Shown in pieces: positions 43,701 through 51,185 of a stretch of 64,000 bases of DNA. The stretch comes from Pigmentiphaga aceris (GTDB taxonomy: Bacteria > Pseudomonadota > Gammaproteobacteria > Burkholderiales > Burkholderiaceae_B). Positions within the stretch are counted from its first letter, which is position 1; every line of letters starts with the position of its first letter. The position numbers and the translations under genes were made by a program. Under the pieces are notes generated by a model. The model was not told the origin of the DNA, ran no database searches, and worked only from the letters and a program-made list of their open reading frames with translations. The stretch spans positions 744,001 through 808,000 of the forward strand of contig NZ_CP043046.1 of assembly GCF_008119665.1 (NCBI RefSeq), given 5' to 3'.

Positions 43701-44972
43701 CTGTCGTCGCTTGACGCCGGTACGCAGGTGGTGGTGCAAACCATCACGATCAGCGCCCAAGCAACCAGCGGCGGCCCGCTGGTCATCAGCGCTGGCAACA
43801 CGCAGGACGGCCATAGAACGGCTGTGGTCATCGACACCCGCGCTTTGCCGGCGGGTACCTTGATCGACCTGGAGAACGTCGACTTCGCGATCATCATTGG
43901 CGATGCGCGTGTGACGGGTGGTGCGGGTGCCAATATCGCCTACGGCGACGATGCGAATCAGTTCATCGTGCTGGGCGAAGGTGACGACATTCTGCACGGG
44001 CTTGGCGGTGACGACACGGTCGGTAGCCTGCGTGGTAACGACCAGGTGTTCGGCGACGACGGCAACGATATCGTCTACGGTGGAACCGGCGACGACATCA
44101 TGCATGGGGGCGCAGGTAACGACCGCATGAATGGTGGCTTCGGTTTCGACACCGGCGTGCAAACCGATGTGTTGGCCGATTACACCGTGACGCTGGAAGG
44201 TCACGAGGTGGTGTTGACGCATAAGACGAGCGGCGAAGTGGACCGCTTCCTGGATGTGGAGCACATCACCTTCGACAGCGGCCCATCGATCATCGTGGCG
44301 CATGAAGCGGGCGACGTGGCGGGCTTGCAGGCGCGTTTTGCCGGTGCCCAACTCATCGAGTTGAACGCCAACCGTACCGTGACTGGCACGCAAGCCAACG
44401 ACGAAGTCACGCCGGAACTAGGCATTGGGCTGAATATCGACCTGGGCGACGGCATCGACATCGTGCGTTTGGCCGGTGGCCGCAGCGACGTGCACATCGA
44501 CGTCGAAACTGGACAACGTGCCGAGCTGACCCGCTTGGAAGACGGCGCGATGCTGGCGTTCAACAACGTGGAACTGTTGGCGTTTGCCAACGGCGACGTG
44601 ACTGTTCTGGCGCACAACCACGAGGAAGCTGTCGTAGGTCGTGCGTACGAACTGCTGCTGGGCCGCAATGTGGACACGGACGGCTTCACGTTCTGGATGG
44701 AAGGCATCGATAAGGGCGCATCGCTGCATGCCACGCTGACTGCCATGATGCAGTCGCCGGAGTTCAGCGGTGCTGTCTTGTCGAACAGCGCATTCCTCGA
44801 CCTGTTGTATACGACGGGCTTCGATCGCACGGCGGATGCCGCAGGCAAGGTATTTTGGCTGGCAGCACTGGACAGTGGCGTGAGCCGTGCCCAGGTGCTG
44901 GAAGGCTTCGCCGCATCGACTGAAGCTGCCACGATCATTGGCAGCACCATCGATGTGACCTTGGTGTCGTGA
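37788..44972 (+). CDS. Giant RTX/DUF4214 secreted protein (2394 aa) with propeller and LVIVD repeats
   Basis: A BNR/kelch-like propeller (SGDMYLAYADGG type blades) spans residues 1-360, with a cadherin-like domain to about 440. LVIVD-type repeats (VAVQGDFAYVAMRDGLAIV and similar) lie at about 580-860. The pattern then repeats: a second propeller at about 885-1235, a cadherin-like domain, and a second divergent LVIVD block at about 1450-1740. The C-terminal module from about 1870 (DGVPVEVSTGNDG) has RTX turns (GEGDDILHGLGGDDTVG) near 2063 and DUF4214 near 2285-2390, as in its two neighbours. There is no signal peptide. The internal doubling suggests growth by duplication. The function is inferred to be surface or matrix; the ligand is unknown. 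Confidence 0.8.
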   Translation: MQNVFTTDDAVVMLGLPNQAPVFTGRTTYSHLQIGGHAPNTPGVRDVSLGVTSSGDMYLAYADGGNVNVLTRIGNAWSPISNSLFSSSGNVDLVMSPTDEPYVSFVQGSDASFTVQKWVGNSWQDVGSASLPNVDREQSKLSFAADGTPYLAVVDRESGVLGVLRYDSGSTTWQRVGASGVGTLGMGGFDLKIGASGTPYVSFSNGDMTDAFDVQAFKNGVWTSLGAPAPVPREISVPYLVEDNSGTVYVAYQDAERSMVVARFDGAQWDVSPTDALPTRLTSPIDLLLGSDGSIQLAASGGFGYPNPLHVLSFDGMQWTQSSDPIFALSESAMATTPDGSIFIATMDPENMAKVVVQKFSIALAAGGITTSTALEGFSFTDAEDDPVSFSITGGADAAMFVVRGGDVRFERTPAVGTYQVEVTVSDGFNDLTKTVVVSVTAADVNHAPVLDVSASPKLANVVAGSGTPSGAVGSLVSALVDDGSDVDGNALGIALTGKAAGVDVYYSLNNGTTWIAVGALSESSAVLLDQHARVYVSAATSGVVADALSFKLWDQTHGSTGNTNVDTHLDPVVASFPLGTYNAQDIVLSGSVAFVVDSQNTAAGLVIVDVSDAAHPVALSSLSFEEAYEVAVQGDFAYVAMRDGLAIVNVSNLQNPTLVHTINVGRAAGVLVDGDLAYITGISGGLQIFDISSPTAPVLQGTAALGGDPLYESVLRDGFLYVADRNSGLHIFDVRDPQNPVWKGEATTLTNWAIDVALNGNIAYTAAVNSGLAIIDVTDPENPVVQSYLREGAENVMSVTRDGDLLYVGIEGRGIRVYDITNAAAPIPVRFIDTQGYADTSVVDGGHLHIASGNQLTVVDLNNSGAFSADTDTISQTLAANAAPVFDKVRYQQSVLNTELDKMPFDKMPLVKGADGSLYVAFVSDTGVVTAHQQGDDWQTIPYDFFGNGRDVQMTTDAQGVPYLVFTQTVYDLGGGGPEEVSKVTVLTLQNGQWQAVGSNWLDIENPMTPRLSIGADNTLYVTYTDLNNGALGVRHFVDGTWEDLGQSTVPGLMGDAYKVLIGVDGKPTIAFADANANNRLTVMTFDGNVWSVVPNPQHADVPAYQTELASDGKGFYVAYGDAQNELFVEYFDGSDWTMLPLPRTAGMLGSSPLPYDLAVGSDGALYLLASPYNSRNDFYVMRYAEGAWTIVSDLIDGARNTSIVLGDEGQVYVTAQDRDTGLAVVHEIDPVAQATALTTGTAVKLGAHDPEGSALTYTITGGTHQALFEVTADGIRFIEQPTAAGKYSVLVTIDDGLTHVTRMVSVTVTVPPNSAPVLDVSASPKLPDAELGGLSPEGAVGIKVSELLGDSASDADGNDIGMAVTEIKGGTLHYSVDGGTTWVAVTAIVSKAHALALTAETLVYFEAASGTTGTVNDALQFHAWDGTDGVTGTWLDLSGKLDPVLSAPGTGLADMITFKGLAVQIASTGLVVYDSTNPGVVLGTVATSIADADFVAAGDDFVYAVSQSEQEMYVISLATPTAPVVVQTIGLADFMMRPDGVKAYGNTVLVASRDDGVQAFTVAADGTATPVNERIPAAVPTALALDDTRYVVGNSTIGLMLVDRHDDAFTELKFADFPVVGFAAARDVVISGDYAYVATSGAGLMIADISDLSAPKWVGQLVLGSVAERLVVVERQAFVLTSNGVYRVDLSDPEHPVLGESFPVSHANSIAVVGKQLLVTTDTEITVLSGIVPGSVSHDSDTVAVDVRDTIAPTLTLPADHAAHLRGDDLSIESSEAGIVYLVKAGAHAGTPSASELITLEGAGNAVAMTVIDGKAVFDTTALLGNYLVYAVDVAGNVSSGAGNTVTIRTVETPPPTPTTPPVVPSTPMDGVPVEVSTGNDGQQQIKIPVVTNDRDEDTSTPNSKLADITLVKTAAGTPLLNLGIPVGTGVTANGPGTPVSGITAQTVLDGRITAADGSAAQKTAAQGFLSSLDAGTQVVVQTITISAQATSGGPLVISAGNTQDGHRTAVVIDTRALPAGTLIDLENVDFAIIIGDARVTGGAGANIAYGDDANQFIVLGEGDDILHGLGGDDTVGSLRGNDQVFGDDGNDIVYGGTGDDIMHGGAGNDRMNGGFGFDTGVQTDVLADYTVTLEGHEVVLTHKTSGEVDRFLDVEHITFDSGPSIIVAHEAGDVAGLQARFAGAQLIELNANRTVTGTQANDEVTPELGIGLNIDLGDGIDIVRLAGGRSDVHIDVETGQRAELTRLEDGAMLAFNNVELLAFANGDVTVLAHNHEEAVVGRAYELLLGRNVDTDGFTFWMEGIDKGASLHATLTAMMQSPEFSGAVLSNSAFLDLLYTTGFDRTADAAGKVFWLAALDSGVSRAQVLEGFAASTEAATIIGSTIDVTLVS
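43575..43822 (+). repeat. Near-identical 248-bp tract, copy A
   Basis: This segment of the 2394-aa gene matches 48903-49150 of the 1671-aa gene with a single visible difference (ATC versus AGC at about 43620/48948), while flanking parts of the shared C-terminal module differ at many synonymous sites. This points to recent gene conversion between the paralogues. Confidence 0.85.
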
Positions 44973-45284
44973 TCCGCAGACGCCATTGATCACCCGCGCA
45001 GCCCCTGACCGGGCTGTGGCAAGCCGGCCGCTGAAAGGTGGTCGGCTTTTTTATTATTCACAGCGCCTTAATACAAACATCTAACCAAATTTTCATATCG
45101 CGAAAATATTTTCTTGAGCGTCTAAAAAACCCGGCAATCAATACTTTTTTACGGTTATTCATAACAAATGAAAGCAAACTTGACATTCAATGGGTTCACT
45201 TTTCTTCAGCTGCTTGGAATCTGCACGCTGAAACCAGACCCACCCGGCGGTACTTAGCCGCACTGCCTCGCCTTGGACCTGACG
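44973..45284. other. AT-rich intergenic region between two giant genes
   Basis: About 310 bases: a terminator at 45021-45054, then an unusually AT-rich stretch (45045-45180) that should contain the promoter of the following gene. TTGACA occurs at 45180-45185 but no convincing -10 follows at 17 bases. No coding capacity is recognised. Confidence 0.5.
45021..45054 (+). terminator. Terminator after the 2394-aa giant protein gene
   Basis: AAGCCGGCCGCT pairs with GGTGGTCGGCTT around GAAA, followed by TTTTTT. It is homologous to the hairpin at 37584. Confidence 0.85.
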
Positions 45285-48200
45285 ATGAACACCAGACCTG
45301 AACTCGATCCCAGCCTATCTCCCGCGCTGCCAGCAACCAGCCCTGGCGCAGCCGCACCCACAGGTGCAGTGGGCGCGGTTGTCTCTTCCTTGATCGGTGC
45401 TGGGGTTTCCGATGTGGACAACGATGCTGTCGGCATAGCCGTCACGGCCATTCAGGGTGGCACGCTGTATTACTCCAACGATGACGGCGTGAACTGGATT
45501 CAGGCTGCTTCTGTTAGCTCTGGCAAGGCGCTTCTGCTGTCGGACACTGCGCGTGTGTATTTTTCCCCGTTTTCGGGCACCAGCAGCGCAATCAGCGATG
45601 CACTGACGTTCAGGGCATGGGATGGCACTGCGGGTTCAAGTGGGAACATAGTCAAGCTCAATGGCGATGCTGTGCTGCTGACACAAGGGGCAAATGGCGG
45701 ACGCACGGTAGCCAGCACAAACGACTACGCGATCGTTGCGGGAGGTTCGTCAATCAAAGTCATCGATCTGAGCGACGCATCGCTGCCTGTCGTGGGCAAT
45801 GTGCCGATTTCAATGGGTGCAATGGTCACCGCATCCGCCGCACACAACGGCCGCTTTTATGTAATGACCCAAGATATGTCTACAGGGTCGAAACTAAGTA
45901 CCTTCACGATCTCGGGAGATGGAACACCCTCCGCGATGACATCGATCGCGTTGCCGCAAGGTTCGAGTGCAATGTATGCAATCGTGATACGCGATGGAAT
46001 GCTCTATGCATCGACGACCGGTGGCGTGCGGGCATATTCCTTGAATGATCCTGCTGCGCCAGTCTTCCAGTCCGTGGTCAGCAGCCAGCTTGGCTACGGC
46101 CTAGCGGTGGACGACCGCGTATATGTGCAGGGTGGCTTTAACGGTGAGTTGATCGTTACTGACCGCACCGACAATAGTGTCATTACACTTCCTGTTGTTG
46201 CCGAAGGCAGCTTTGCGAAGCAGATCAATGGCATTGTGCTGTCCGGCAACTACGCATTCGTTGCCACGCAGCGTGTGGGCTTGCAGGTAGCCGACCTGTC
46301 CGACCCCGATGCGCCGGTGTGGGTCAAGCACATCCCCTCTACCGTTGTTGGTCAGCTTTCCGGGCTGACCATCGCGGGCGATCGGATCTTCCTGGCGGGC
46401 GATCCGAACGTATCGTTCTACGATATTTCGGACCCGTCCAATCCCGTACTTGAAACCAGCCTGGCCGCAGGGTCATCTCCCTCGGTAAGCGTAGCTGGCG
46501 ATCATTTTGTGCTGGCGACCGACCTCAGCTCGGCAATCTTTTCCGGGGCAGGCCTCGGCGATAGTTTCTCCACTGACACCGACACCATCTCGATTGACAT
46601 CGCCGACCTGACGCCGCCCGTCATCGCAATCGACGGAAGCACCGAATTGCTGCGCGGCGACACGCTCACGATCACCAGCAACGAAGCGGGCACGGCGTAT
46701 CTGGTCAAGCGTGATCTGCTGCCCAACACCTTCGACGGCGATACGCTTGCGCAACTGGAGCAGGACGGTGACGCGATTGCCGTCACGATCGTCAATGGCA
46801 AGGCGCAGTTCGCCACGACAGGCTTGTTGGGCGAATACGTCGTGCTGGCCACCGACGCGGCTGGCAATGTGACCAACGCCGACGAGGTGTTGACGATCAT
46901 CACCAAGCCCGTCATCGGCGGGCTGTCTGGAAACCTGAACTTCACCGAAGGCGACGCGGCGATTGCGGTGGCCGCCAATCTGACGCTGACCGACGACGAC
47001 AGTGTCGATACTGGATTGGCATCGGCGCAGGTGAAACTTGGATCGGTCGCGCTGGACGCTGCCGAATCACTTTCTCTGACCATCACTCCGGTGAGCATGG
47101 GCGCACTCACGGCGACTTACGTGGCCGCAACCGGAACGCTTTCCATCACGGGTACGGCAACCCTGGCGCAGTGGCAAGCTGCGCTGCGCGCTGTGACGTA
47201 CAGCAATGAATCTGCTGACCCGGTTGCCTCGCGCAGCGTCAGCATCACCGTGGTCGACGTCAACGGCAACCACAATGATACGGACGACGTAGAGATCGAC
47301 ATCGAAGCCGTGGACAACCCGCCCGTCTTCAATGGTGCGCCCGGTACACCGGTGAATATGAAAGTCGGAAGCACGACTGCGTTGCCGGGATTGACCATCG
47401 TCGACCCCGACACCGGCTCCATCACTATCACGGTAAAAGCCACTGAGGGTGACTTGTCGGGCATGAGCGCATTCACGCCGACGGTGGATGGCTATACGTT
47501 CACCGGCACCGTCGCGCAGGTAAATACCGCGCTTGCGCAGGTTCGTTTCACGCTGACCGGCGCTGACGGCAAGGTGGAGCTGTCGGCCAGCTATCCTGAT
47601 AACGACGACGTCACGCTGGATTACCTGTTCCAGGACCATACGGCACCTGTCGTCACGATTTCCAGCAATAACGACGATTTCAATCAGGGCACATCCATCT
47701 CGGTGTCCAGCGACGAAGACGGTGCGGTGTACCTGGTGCGTGCCGATGCGCTGACAGGAACGCTCGATGTACTTGCGCTCGCTGCATTGGTCAGCGACGG
47801 CAAGGCGGTCAAACTTGACCTGGTCGAGGGTGAAGCAACGTTTTCCACCGATACGCTGCTGGGCGACTACAAGGTGGTCGGCGTCGATGGTGCAGGCAAT
47901 GTGTCGGCTGCATCGCGCACACTGAGCGTGGTGACCGCCCCCGAGATCGGGCTGATCGAGACAACGCTGCCATTTACCGAAGGCGGTCCGGCGCTCGCGG
48001 TGGCGGCTGCGCTGACGCTGACCGATGCCGATGATGTGGATGCAGGTCTGGCCGTGGCGTACGTGCGCATCAAGGCACCAACCATTTTGATCGGCGGTTC
48101 GCCCGTGATTAATCTCGATGCCGCCGAGTCGCTGGCGCTGGAGGCGACCATTCCTGGTCTGTCCGCGGCTTACGATGCTGACACCGGCATTCTCGAAATT

Positions 48201-50300
48201 ACCGGAACGGCGGCCTTGGCCCAATGGCAAGCCGCCCTGCGTGCCGTGGTGTATCGCAATACGTCGAAAGACCCGGTCGCCACCCGCGAGATCGAGATCT
48301 TGGTGGCCGATGGGCGCGAGCATGTCAGCACGATCGAAGTGACTGTCGATATCACTGCTGTCAATAACGAGCCGGTCTTCGTCGGCGTGCCGGGGACACC
48401 CACGCGCATCGCGGTGGGCACGCCGGTTGTGCTTGAGGGGCTGAGCGTGGAGGACCCGGATTCGTCCTCGATCACGGTCACCGTCAATGCCGTCAATGGA
48501 ACGCTGGGCAATCTGGAAGACTGGGTGGAAACGCCCGACGGTTATACCTATACGGGTAGTGCCAGCGCGGTGTCTGAAGCGCTGGCCAAGCTCAGCTTCA
48601 CGTTGACGGGTTCCGCCGAAGGGTATGTATCGCTGAGCGGCTCTGACGGGTCTGTCACGCTGGGTACCGCACGTTATGTGTTTTTGCCGCCGGTCGCACC
48701 TGCGCCAGGCGGGTCTACCACGCCGGTCGATGGCGTGCCGGTGCAGATCGGCACGGGCAGCGACGGCCAGCAACAGATCGTCGTGCCGGTGGTCACCGAT
48801 GACCGCAATGAGGACACCAGCACAGCCAACAGCAAGCTGGCCGACATCACACTGGTGAAGACCGTATCGGGTACATCGCTGCTCAATCTGGGCATCCCGG
48901 TTGGTACCGGCGTGACCGCCAACGGCCCGGGCACGCCGGTGTCGGGAAGCACGGCACAGACGGTACTCGATGGCCGCATTACGGCGGCCGATGGATCGGC
49001 AGCGCAAAAAACCGCTGCGCAAGGTTTCCTGTCGTCGCTTGACGCCGGTACGCAGGTGGTGGTGCAAACCATCACGATCAGCGCCCAAGCAACCAGCGGC
49101 GGCCCGCTGGTCATCAGCGCTGGCAACACGCAGGACGGCCATAGAACGGCCGTGATTATCGACACCCGCGCTTTGCCGGCGGGTACCTTGATCGACCTGG
49201 AGAACGTTGACTTCGCGATCATCGTCGGTGATGCGCGGGTAACGGGCGGTGCAGGTGCCAACATCGCTTACGGCGATGACAACAACCAGTTCATCGTGCT
49301 GGGTGAGGGCGATGACATCCTGCATGGCCTGGGCGGTAACGACACCGTCGGCAGCTTGCGTGGCAACGACCAGACCTTTGGTGACGATGGCGACGACGTG
49401 GTCTACGGCGGCACGGGCGACGACATCCTGCACGGCGGTAACGGCAACGACCGCATGAACGGTGGCTTTGGTTTCGACACCGGTGTGCAGTCAGGCGTGC
49501 TAGCCGACTACACCGTGACGCTGGATGATCACACTGTTGTGTTGACTCACAAGACCAGCGGCGAAGTGGACCGCTTCCTGGACGTCGAACACATCACCTT
49601 CGACAGCGGAACGTCGATTGTCGTGGCGCACGAAGCCAGCGACGTGGCGGCGCTGACGGCGCGCTTTGCGGATGCGCAGTTGATCGAACTTAACGCCAAC
49701 CGTGCGGTTGCCGGCACCCAAGCCGACGACGAGATCACCCCGGAACTCGGCATCGCCCTGAACATTGACCTGGGCGATGGCATCGACATCGTTCGCCTGG
49801 CTGGCGGTCGCAGCGACGTGCACATCGACGTGGAAGCAGGTCAACGTGCCGAGCTGACCCGCCTGGAAGACGGCGCGATGCTGGCGTTCAACAACGTGGA
49901 ACTGTTGGCGTTTGCCAACGGCGACGTAACTGTTCTGGCGCACAACCACGAGGAAGCCGTCGTGGGCCGTGCCTACGAATTGCTGCTGGGTCGCAACGTG
50001 GACACAGGCGGCTACAAGTTCTGGATCGAAGGCATCGATCAGGGCGTGTCGCTGAACGCGACCTTGACCGCAATGATGCAATCGCCGGAATTCACGGGTG
50101 CGTCACTGACGAACAGTGCCTTCCTTGACCTGCTCTACACGACGGGCTTTGACCGCACGGCCGATGCGTCGGGCAAGGCATTCTGGCTGGCAGCGCTGGA
50201 CAGCGGCGTCAGCCGTGCGCAGGTGCTTGAGGGTTTCGCGGCGTCCGGTGAAGCGGTTGCTGTCATTGGCAGCACTATCGACGTAACCGTCGTTTCCTGA
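45285..50300 (+). CDS. Giant RTX/DUF4214 secreted protein (1671 aa) with LVIVD and cadherin-like domains
   Basis: ATG 45285 (MNTRPELD) is preferred to an in-frame TTG four codons upstream. Residues 20-115 match the domain that precedes LVIVD repeats in the 2394-aa protein (GGTLYYSNDDGVNW). LVIVD-type repeats follow to about 430. Alternating 'YLV...' and 'LTEGG...LTDAD' cadherin/VCBS-like units lie at about 440-1140. The shared C-terminal module (DGVPVQIGTGSDG, RTX GEGDDILHGLGGNDTVG, DUF4214 ELLLGRNVDTGGYKFW) runs from about 1148 to the end. It lacks the propellers of its neighbour and a signal peptide. Same inferred role: type I-secreted surface or matrix protein. Confidence 0.8.
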   Translation: MNTRPELDPSLSPALPATSPGAAAPTGAVGAVVSSLIGAGVSDVDNDAVGIAVTAIQGGTLYYSNDDGVNWIQAASVSSGKALLLSDTARVYFSPFSGTSSAISDALTFRAWDGTAGSSGNIVKLNGDAVLLTQGANGGRTVASTNDYAIVAGGSSIKVIDLSDASLPVVGNVPISMGAMVTASAAHNGRFYVMTQDMSTGSKLSTFTISGDGTPSAMTSIALPQGSSAMYAIVIRDGMLYASTTGGVRAYSLNDPAAPVFQSVVSSQLGYGLAVDDRVYVQGGFNGELIVTDRTDNSVITLPVVAEGSFAKQINGIVLSGNYAFVATQRVGLQVADLSDPDAPVWVKHIPSTVVGQLSGLTIAGDRIFLAGDPNVSFYDISDPSNPVLETSLAAGSSPSVSVAGDHFVLATDLSSAIFSGAGLGDSFSTDTDTISIDIADLTPPVIAIDGSTELLRGDTLTITSNEAGTAYLVKRDLLPNTFDGDTLAQLEQDGDAIAVTIVNGKAQFATTGLLGEYVVLATDAAGNVTNADEVLTIITKPVIGGLSGNLNFTEGDAAIAVAANLTLTDDDSVDTGLASAQVKLGSVALDAAESLSLTITPVSMGALTATYVAATGTLSITGTATLAQWQAALRAVTYSNESADPVASRSVSITVVDVNGNHNDTDDVEIDIEAVDNPPVFNGAPGTPVNMKVGSTTALPGLTIVDPDTGSITITVKATEGDLSGMSAFTPTVDGYTFTGTVAQVNTALAQVRFTLTGADGKVELSASYPDNDDVTLDYLFQDHTAPVVTISSNNDDFNQGTSISVSSDEDGAVYLVRADALTGTLDVLALAALVSDGKAVKLDLVEGEATFSTDTLLGDYKVVGVDGAGNVSAASRTLSVVTAPEIGLIETTLPFTEGGPALAVAAALTLTDADDVDAGLAVAYVRIKAPTILIGGSPVINLDAAESLALEATIPGLSAAYDADTGILEITGTAALAQWQAALRAVVYRNTSKDPVATREIEILVADGREHVSTIEVTVDITAVNNEPVFVGVPGTPTRIAVGTPVVLEGLSVEDPDSSSITVTVNAVNGTLGNLEDWVETPDGYTYTGSASAVSEALAKLSFTLTGSAEGYVSLSGSDGSVTLGTARYVFLPPVAPAPGGSTTPVDGVPVQIGTGSDGQQQIVVPVVTDDRNEDTSTANSKLADITLVKTVSGTSLLNLGIPVGTGVTANGPGTPVSGSTAQTVLDGRITAADGSAAQKTAAQGFLSSLDAGTQVVVQTITISAQATSGGPLVISAGNTQDGHRTAVIIDTRALPAGTLIDLENVDFAIIVGDARVTGGAGANIAYGDDNNQFIVLGEGDDILHGLGGNDTVGSLRGNDQTFGDDGDDVVYGGTGDDILHGGNGNDRMNGGFGFDTGVQSGVLADYTVTLDDHTVVLTHKTSGEVDRFLDVEHITFDSGTSIVVAHEASDVAALTARFADAQLIELNANRAVAGTQADDEITPELGIALNIDLGDGIDIVRLAGGRSDVHIDVEAGQRAELTRLEDGAMLAFNNVELLAFANGDVTVLAHNHEEAVVGRAYELLLGRNVDTGGYKFWIEGIDQGVSLNATLTAMMQSPEFTGASLTNSAFLDLLYTTGFDRTADASGKAFWLAALDSGVSRAQVLEGFAASGEAVAVIGSTIDVTVVS
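48903..49150 (+). repeat. Near-identical 248-bp tract, copy B
   Basis: Partner of 43575-43822, offset by 5328 bases; see that entry. Similarity continues with scattered differences to about 49210, and a second shorter run of identity lies in the DUF4214 approach (about 49871-49960 versus 44543-44632). Confidence 0.85.
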
Positions 50301-50315
50301 CGCGGTTGCGCTGGC

Positions 50316-50343
50316 CACCCTGGCGTGTGGAAGCGCCAGGGTG
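50316..50343. other. Strong hairpin between convergent genes
   Basis: CACCCTGGCG (50316-50325) pairs perfectly with CGCCAGGGTG (50334-50343) around 8 bases. No T-run follows on either strand, so intrinsic termination is uncertain. It could still stall or stabilise 3' ends. Confidence 0.4.
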
Positions 50344-50362
50344 CTGCGCGGGTACGAGCCGC

Positions 50363-51037
50363 TTACCCAAGCGCCGCAATCCCCTCGACAAAAATCGGCT
50401 CCCAATCGAGCACATGCCGGCGCATCAAGGTCATGGCTTCGTCGGTCTTCGACGCCGCCAGCAACTCCACCAACTGGTAATGCTGCGGCACTGACAACTG
50501 CTGACGCTCCAGGCCCGCAACGGACTCGATGCCGTACAGCCGCATGTTGTCGCGCAGATTCATGATCATCTTCACCAGGTGCTGATTGCCCGCCAGGCTG
50601 ATCAGGTGCAGGTGATAGGCGCGGTCAGTCTCAAGGTAGCGCAGCGTGTCGCCGTCTTCCACCGCCTGTTCGATCGCCTGCGCTTTCTGCATTAAGGGGA
50701 TGCGGTCTTCCTCACGCATGTTGGTGATGCAACTGAGCGCATAGCACTCCAGCTGGGCGCGAATCGCAAACAGTTGCCTCAGGTCGGTCACCGTCAGGCG
50801 TTTCACCATGAAGCCGCGATTGCGTCGGGCTTCCAGCAAACCATCGTTGGCGAGTTCCAGCAGGATCTCGCGCACGGGCGTGGTCGACATGCCCCAGGCC
50901 TTGGCCAGCGTGGGCACCGTCAGCAATTCGTCCGGGCCGATCTGGCCCGAGACGATCTTCATGCGCAGTTGTTCCAGGTATGAATTGCGTGCGCCCTCAT
51001 CTGGTGCGTTGTCGCCGTTCCAGCTTGTTTCGACCAC
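50363..51037 (-). CDS. GntR-family (FCD) transcriptional regulator
   Basis: This 224-aa protein, if started at GTG 51037 (AGGAAC just upstream), has an N-terminal winged helix (TVPTLAKAWGMSTTPVREILLELANDGLLE, about 40-70). The C-terminal all-helical FCD ligand-binding domain contains metal-site residues in LETDRAYHLHLISLAGN. The open frame continues 18 codons upstream to an ATG. FCD regulators usually repress a divergent catabolic or transport operon and release on binding an organic acid or other metabolite. Here the divergent operon is the ABC transporter and molybdopterin oxidoreductase, and an inverted-repeat operator lies between them. Confidence 0.88.
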   Translation of the reverse strand: MVETSWNGDNAPDEGARNSYLEQLRMKIVSGQIGPDELLTVPTLAKAWGMSTTPVREILLELANDGLLEARRNRGFMVKRLTVTDLRQLFAIRAQLECYALSCITNMREEDRIPLMQKAQAIEQAVEDGDTLRYLETDRAYHLHLISLAGNQHLVKMIMNLRDNMRLYGIESVAGLERQQLSVPQHYQLVELLAASKTDEAMTLMRRHVLDWEPIFVEGIAALG

Positions 51038-51084
51038 GTTCCTGTCATCCCAAAAAAATCTGTGTCGCCCCCTTACATGATAAA

Positions 51085-51131
51085 GCGTCACGCGCTACCA
51101 TGACTTCAAGAGTAGCGTGTGACGCGCTACT
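51085..51131. promoter_or_regulatory. Inverted-repeat operator region between the GntR gene and the ABC operon
   Basis: GCGTCACGCGCTAC (51085-51098) is the near-perfect inverted partner of GTAGCGTGTGACGC (51112-51125). The second half is itself part of a 21-base palindrome with arms AGTAGCG and CGCTACT (51111-51131). The block lies midway between the divergent starts and is the probable site of the GntR/FCD regulator. Confidence 0.7.
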
Positions 51132-51185
51132 CTATAAATGAACTGATGCTTGATCCGTCAAGCCAGTCGAAAAATGGAGACTGTC

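Noticed and set aside
41292..44393. Open frame of about 1033 codons on the minus strand, and a similar one at 47067-49433
   Set aside because: Both are antisense to the giant RTX genes. They resemble each other only because the sense C-terminal modules are homologous.
45180..45208. Perfect TTGACA -35 hexamer before the 1671-aa giant gene
   Set aside because: The bases at the expected -10 position (TCTTCA) do not resemble TATAAT.
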